Shown: positions 8,601-10,274 of the stretch, piece after piece
Numbering within the stretch: position 1 is the stretch's first letter
Layout of the letters: every line of letters starts with the position of its first letter
Assembly (NCBI GenBank): GCA_905234205.1
Contig: CAJOGG010000026.1
Coordinates: 1-10,274, forward strand
Direction of reading: 5' to 3'
DNA length: 10,274 nucleotides
From: an uncultured Synergistales bacterium
GTDB taxonomy: Bacteria > Synergistota > Synergistia > Synergistales > Aminobacteriaceae
Notes under the pieces: generated by a model
What the model was told of the DNA's origin: nothing
The model's database searches: none
What the model saw: only the letters and a program-made list of their open reading frames with translations
Position numbers and translations under genes: made by a program

Positions 8601-8776
8601 TTTACAGCCTCAGCATCGGCACCAGGATAAGCTGTCCAGATATTAACCTGAGGTGGAGCCACTTCAGGATATTGTCGGACTGATAATGAATATGCACATA
8701 TACCGCCAGCTATTATTAAGATTAACGAAATTACTACAGCAAATCTAGGTCTATCAATAAAAAATTTCGCGAACAT
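5645..8776 (-). CDS. RND-family efflux transporter, HAE1/AcrB type
   Basis: At 1043 residues this is the normal length for hydrophobe/amphiphile efflux pumps of the AcrB/MexB family (AcrB has 1049). These trimeric inner-membrane antiporters export drugs, bile salts and other lipophilic compounds using the proton gradient. The N-terminus MFAKFFIDRPRFAVVIS forms the first helix and is followed by the porter domain with RQYPEVAPPQV. The proton relay is intact: Asp408-Asp409 in VVDDAIVVVERV (helix 4) and Lys936 in GLASKNAILIVEFAKE (helix 10), with the RERFRSVLMTA segment that follows helix 10. The second half repeats the fold from about residue 540, with FIPDEDQGAIMGGI near 560. Twelve membrane helices can be counted in two groups. 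It begins five bases after the adaptor's stop codon, and its Shine-Dalgarno GGTGA lies in the adaptor's last codons, so the two are co-translated. No outer-membrane factor gene follows. The substrate cannot be predicted from sequence alone. Confidence 0.96.
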   Translation of the reverse strand: MFAKFFIDRPRFAVVISLILIIAGGICAYSLSVRQYPEVAPPQVNIWTAYPGADAEAVNKTVAIPIEEAINGVDDMLYMTSTANNQGIYDLTITFDIGTDPDIAMVRVQNRLQEAMSSLPKEVNDEGIHVESTFSNLLAFIALTSPNATKDELFLTNYANSNLKNNLSRIHGMGKVQVIGASYSIRIWLDPEKLSSLGLSADDVISSIEDQNKQAALGSLGSSPSYHSKSHEVLSLIAKGRLSDVSEFEDIVLKNSEGVAVKLKDVARVELGADDYVMSSYYQGKPAAILILSEGANSNAIDIINATKSTIENIKRSLPEDMDIVLFYNTTDFVIASIVEIFETLALTFVLVVLVCYLFLQNWRVTLIPAAAIPVSVMASFIGLAFLGYSINIFTLFGLVLVIGTVVDDAIVVVERVLYLMEHGITDPKQATEQAMRDVGSSLIATTLIFLAIFVPVAFLGGITGQIYKQFAATMSFAVVCSTTVAFTLSPAMCAHLLNNVEPKTRGPLAWFNKLLVLTTEGFARFSVFIARSSIVIFLCFVALCAASYFIMDAMPVTFIPDEDQGAIMGGIKLNETSSKENTHEVIQKIMPEINSLEGVSSYAAIEGYSFLDGDGENVGLFMLKLNDFDKREEPGLSQEEILETVDELLTKFSSDAEITVFSQPAIAELSITNGRDLVIQSIAENNPQKLAELVETLVKEFDELEEVLYVSSSFNASTPHIFVDFDRLKANAMGVSIGSVFNILQAYFGTYYVNNVNIDNQQIRVIVQNDWPFRDTPEAVNKIYVPNSNNQQVPLSSFATIKRVTAPSRLERFNLYPSATINIILDPEFSSGQGMDRVAEIANKTLPYGYSYTWSGQAYYEKNTEGQFSLVFIAAIVFGFLFLVAQYESWSAPVAVMMSLPSAILGALIGLIIIYIPISIYTQLGMLLLVGLASKNAILIVEFAKEQREVYGQSILASALTAARERFRSVLMTAFTCVLGVMPMLLASGAGAESRKHVGAVMFFGMLAATLIGVFLIPGLFVMMQRLRETLKNLFNSYDEDE

Positions 8777-8781
8777 TTGAT

Positions 8782-9561
8782 TTATTCACCTTGTGTAACT
8801 TTCACGCGCACTAACGCACCTGGAAGCAAAATATTATTTTCGTTGCTTACTTTGAGCCATATATTTATGGTGCCTGTATCGGAGTTCATTACGTTATCCT
8901 CAAAATCTTTCTCAATTGTTCCTGAATATAACGAGCCATCAGCTAAAATTAATTCATATTTCAAATTTTCCCACGCATTCTTAACACGCAAATAATCTCT
9001 ATCAGGCATCGCGAATAAAATTCGTATTGGATTAGTCTGAACTATTTCACACAAAACATTTTCGGGAGATACATAGCTTCCAACGTGGAAATTAGTTTTG
9101 CCGATTTGTCCTGCAAATGGTGCTGTAATTTTCGTGTGTCCTAGCTGTATTTCTGCAAGTTTCAAGCTTGCTTTTGCTGCGTCAATACCCGCCTTGGCCT
9201 GACGTTCTTCACTTTCTGCGTTATCTAAATCTGAAGCTGACATAGCCTTCTTTGTTGCCTTGAGCCTGGCATAATATTTAGCAACCCCGTCAAATTTCGC
9301 GCTCGCCATGGCAAGTTCAGCCTTCTTCAATGAGACTTCAGCCTGAAGTTCCGCATTATCAAGAGTAAAGAGCGCTGCCGACTTGTTCACAAAATCTCCC
9401 TCGTGGAAATGAATCTTTGTTACCCTTGCGCTTATTTCAGGGCAAATTTGAACGCTTTGAACAGCTTCTGTATGTCCGATATATTCCCAGGCAAACACTG
9501 TTTCACATGAAATAATAACTATAAGCAAGACAAAAACATATAAGAATTTTTTATCTGTCAT
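8782..9561 (-). CDS. RND efflux adaptor (membrane fusion protein), short form lacking the membrane-proximal domain
   Basis: A 259-residue periplasmic adaptor of the AcrA/MexA (HlyD-like) family that links the RND pump to an outer-membrane channel. Domains in order: signal sequence (1-24), first lipoyl half (about 35-68, ISARVTKIHFHEGDFV), alpha-hairpin (about 70-140, AELAMASAKF to ASLKLAEIQLGHTK), second lipoyl half (143-172, ITAPFAGQIGKTNFHVGSYV) and beta-barrel (about 175-256, ending NILLPGALVRVKV). Relatives of 350-400 residues continue for about 90 more residues as the membrane-proximal domain; here a stop follows at once. The leader has both a possible lipobox (IIS-Cys19) and a signal peptidase I site (VFA, Ala24). 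I chose the start at 9559-9561 because the signal peptide begins there and a purine-rich AAAGGGAAAGAG precedes it. An ATG 36 bases earlier would add a charged leader. First gene of the pump operon. Confidence 0.9.
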   Translation of the reverse strand: MTDKKFLYVFVLLIVIISCETVFAWEYIGHTEAVQSVQICPEISARVTKIHFHEGDFVNKSAALFTLDNAELQAEVSLKKAELAMASAKFDGVAKYYARLKATKKAMSASDLDNAESEERQAKAGIDAAKASLKLAEIQLGHTKITAPFAGQIGKTNFHVGSYVSPENVLCEIVQTNPIRILFAMPDRDYLRVKNAWENLKYELILADGSLYSGTIEKDFEDNVMNSDTGTINIWLKVSNENNILLPGALVRVKVTQGE

Positions 9562-9618
9562 GTACTCTTTCCCTTTCAATAAATATGTTAAACCCATTGC
9601 GGTTAAAACTCGTCGTAA

Positions 9619-9771
9619 TTATATTCTGTCTAATTTCTCAATGGACATAAGCCCGGCCAAGAAATAACTACGCAACGAGATAATATCCACATCATCGCTA
9701 GCAATATCAGCTGTAATTTTCTGTTCTATTATCATACCAGTTTCCTCAATCATGAGCATTATACGACTAAT
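9619..9771 (-). pseudogene. Short open frame upstream of the pump operon, possible C-terminal remnant of a TetR-like regulator
   Basis: A minus-strand frame is open from just after a TGA (9772-9774) to a TAA at 9619-9621, with ATGs at 9757-9759 and 9751-9753 (46 or 44 residues). The peptide contains LMIEETGMIIEQKI and then DVDIISLRSYFLAGLMSIEKL. It resembles the final helices of TetR-family regulators, where an acidic loop leads to a helix closing the ligand domain. It has no DNA-binding domain and no good Shine-Dalgarno site. It lies 57 bases before the adaptor start, on the same strand, where RND operons often carry their TetR repressor. A regulator truncated by the nearby insertion sequence is a reasonable reading, but the similarity is weak and the frame could be meaningless. 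Confidence 0.3.
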
Positions 9772-9779
9772 TCATTAGT
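9766..9779. promoter_or_regulatory. Perfect palindrome ACTAAT-TC-ATTAGT, operator candidate
   Basis: Six-base arms match exactly around a two-base centre. The site would fall a few bases downstream of the start point of the leftward promoter candidate at 9791-9818, a usual position for a TetR- or MarR-type operator. It sits in the only regulatory space between the insertion sequence and the pump operon. The short arms make it a candidate only. Confidence 0.35.
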
Positions 9780-9790
9780 AGAAACTCAGC

Positions 9791-9818
9791 GTTCTAATAT
9801 AAAGTTTTCAGGTGTCAA
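9791..9818 (-). promoter_or_regulatory. Candidate leftward promoter toward the efflux operon, -35 box at the insertion-sequence edge
   Basis: On the minus strand a perfect TTGACA (9813-9818) is followed after 16 bases by TAGAAC (9791-9796, 4/6 to TATAAT). Transcription would start near 9784 and run into the adaptor and pump genes. The TTGACA lies in the sequence that appears to begin the IS256-type element, so the promoter may be a hybrid of an element-borne -35 box and a host -10 box. Confidence 0.35.
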
Positions 9819-10274
9819 TAATGGGAAATTTTTACGCCCGTAAATTACACACGAGAGCCATGCGCGAGAATGTACTAAGGAGAAGCGAAATAGAAGGCAA
9901 AAATTATGGAACGAAATAAAATTAGCAACGAGTTGTTAGATAAAATGCTTGAAGGCGTTAAGACGCAGGACGATTTATGGGGACAGAATGATGTTGTTAC
10001 ACAACTCAATAAAGCTCTCATTGAGAGAATGCTTAATGCAGAAATGGATTACCACCTTGACTCTGAAACGGTTATGGCAAGAAGAAAATTCGAGGTTGCT
10101 TTGGGGAAATTGAGCCACAAACTCCTATACGCAAAAGGTATGATTGTCAGGGATATTCAGGAAACATTGCAAAGGTTGAGGAATGGCGGAATAGGTCGCT
10201 TGAAAGTATTTACCCTATTGTTTGGCTGGACGGAACAATCGTCAAAGTTCACCAAGATCATCAAGTAATAAAGA
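9811..10274 (+). mobile_element. IS256-family insertion sequence, decayed, left part only
   Basis: The element is recognised by its transposase relic. About 95 bases precede the reading frame, including GGTGTCAATAATGGG at 9811-9825 and AAATTACACAC at 9842-9852. These A/T-rich leaders with a GTGT-like tip are plausible for the element's left end, but the exact boundary cannot be fixed because the right end and any target duplication are outside the window. The remainder to 9905 shows no other feature. Confidence 0.55.
9906..10274 (+). pseudogene. IS256-family (Mutator-like) transposase relic, internally deleted and frame-shifted, runs off the right edge
   Basis: IS256-type transposases are DDE enzymes of about 400 residues that cut and paste their element. 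Four family blocks survive in order but alternate between two frames. Block 1 (9906 to about 10062): ISNELLDKMLEGVKTQDDLW and LIERMLNAEMDYHL, the normal N-terminus. Block 2 (10067-10114, other frame): NGYGKKKIRGCFGEIE, equivalent to the NGxSxKTLxGxFGEIE segment. Block 3 (10119-10172, first frame): KLLYAKGMIVRDIQETLQ. Block 4 (10175-10274, other frame): VEEWRNRSLESIYPIVWLDG, holding the first catalytic Asp (10229-10231), then TIVKVHQDHQVIK, still open at the edge. Missing between blocks are roughly the glycine-rich loop, the PRDR/FEP region and the segment after RDIQ. The uninterrupted first frame ends in a TAA at 10266-10268 and is not a functional protein. A GAAGG precedes the ATG by eight bases. 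Confidence 0.85.

Noticed and set aside
9562..9597. Longer N-terminus for the adaptor starting at 9597
   Set aside because: It would place a charged twelve-residue leader before a complete signal peptide; the purine-rich ribosome site fits 9561.

Overview
The window comes from a diderm (Gram-negative-type) bacterium of moderate-to-low GC. An RND-family efflux pump with its periplasmic adaptor needs two membranes, and the ABC solute-binding protein has a plain Sec signal peptide rather than the lipobox usual in Gram-positive relatives. The gene set and protein style would fit an anaerobic gut or sediment bacterium such as a Synergistota member, but that is a low-confidence impression and nothing here fixes the phylum.

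Left part (1-4961), all on the minus strand. A four-gene operon for a BMP/PnrA/NupABC-type importer is read in the order solute-binding protein (3809-4921), double-domain ATPase (2277-3809), permease (1252-2280), permease (288-1250). The genes are packed with 1-4 base overlaps or a 1-base gap. A TATAAT -10 box at 4956-4961 heads the operon and a hairpin at 254-287 closes it. The family imports purine nucleosides or related compounds. Beyond the hairpin, the N-terminal DNA-binding part of a GntR/FadR-type regulator (140 to the left edge) begins, with its own promoter and a palindrome inside the promoter spacer. It may control itself or the transporter.

Middle (4962-5644). No intact gene. Plus-strand reading frames are broken by stops and frame changes but run together up to a stop at 5640-5642, two bases from the end of the convergent pump gene. 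This looks like a decayed, unidentified gene. A small tandem repeat and inverted repeat lie at its left end.

Right part (5645-9561), minus strand. An adaptor (membrane fusion) protein and a full-length HAE1/AcrB-type RND transporter form a two-gene operon that would export hydrophobic compounds using the proton gradient. The adaptor ends where the membrane-proximal domain should start. No outer-membrane channel gene is present, so that partner must be encoded elsewhere.

Upstream of the pump (9562-9905) is a short minus-strand open frame, possibly the C-terminal remnant of a TetR-like regulator, then a perfect 6+6 palindrome and a TTGACA-type promoter candidate pointing at the pump. The -35 box of that promoter appears to lie at the edge of a decayed IS256-family insertion sequence. 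The transposase relic (9906 to the right edge) has lost internal segments and switches frame between conserved blocks. The region suggests that mobile-element insertion and decay reshaped control of the efflux operon. I see no CRISPR array, RNA gene or clearly new multi-gene system.
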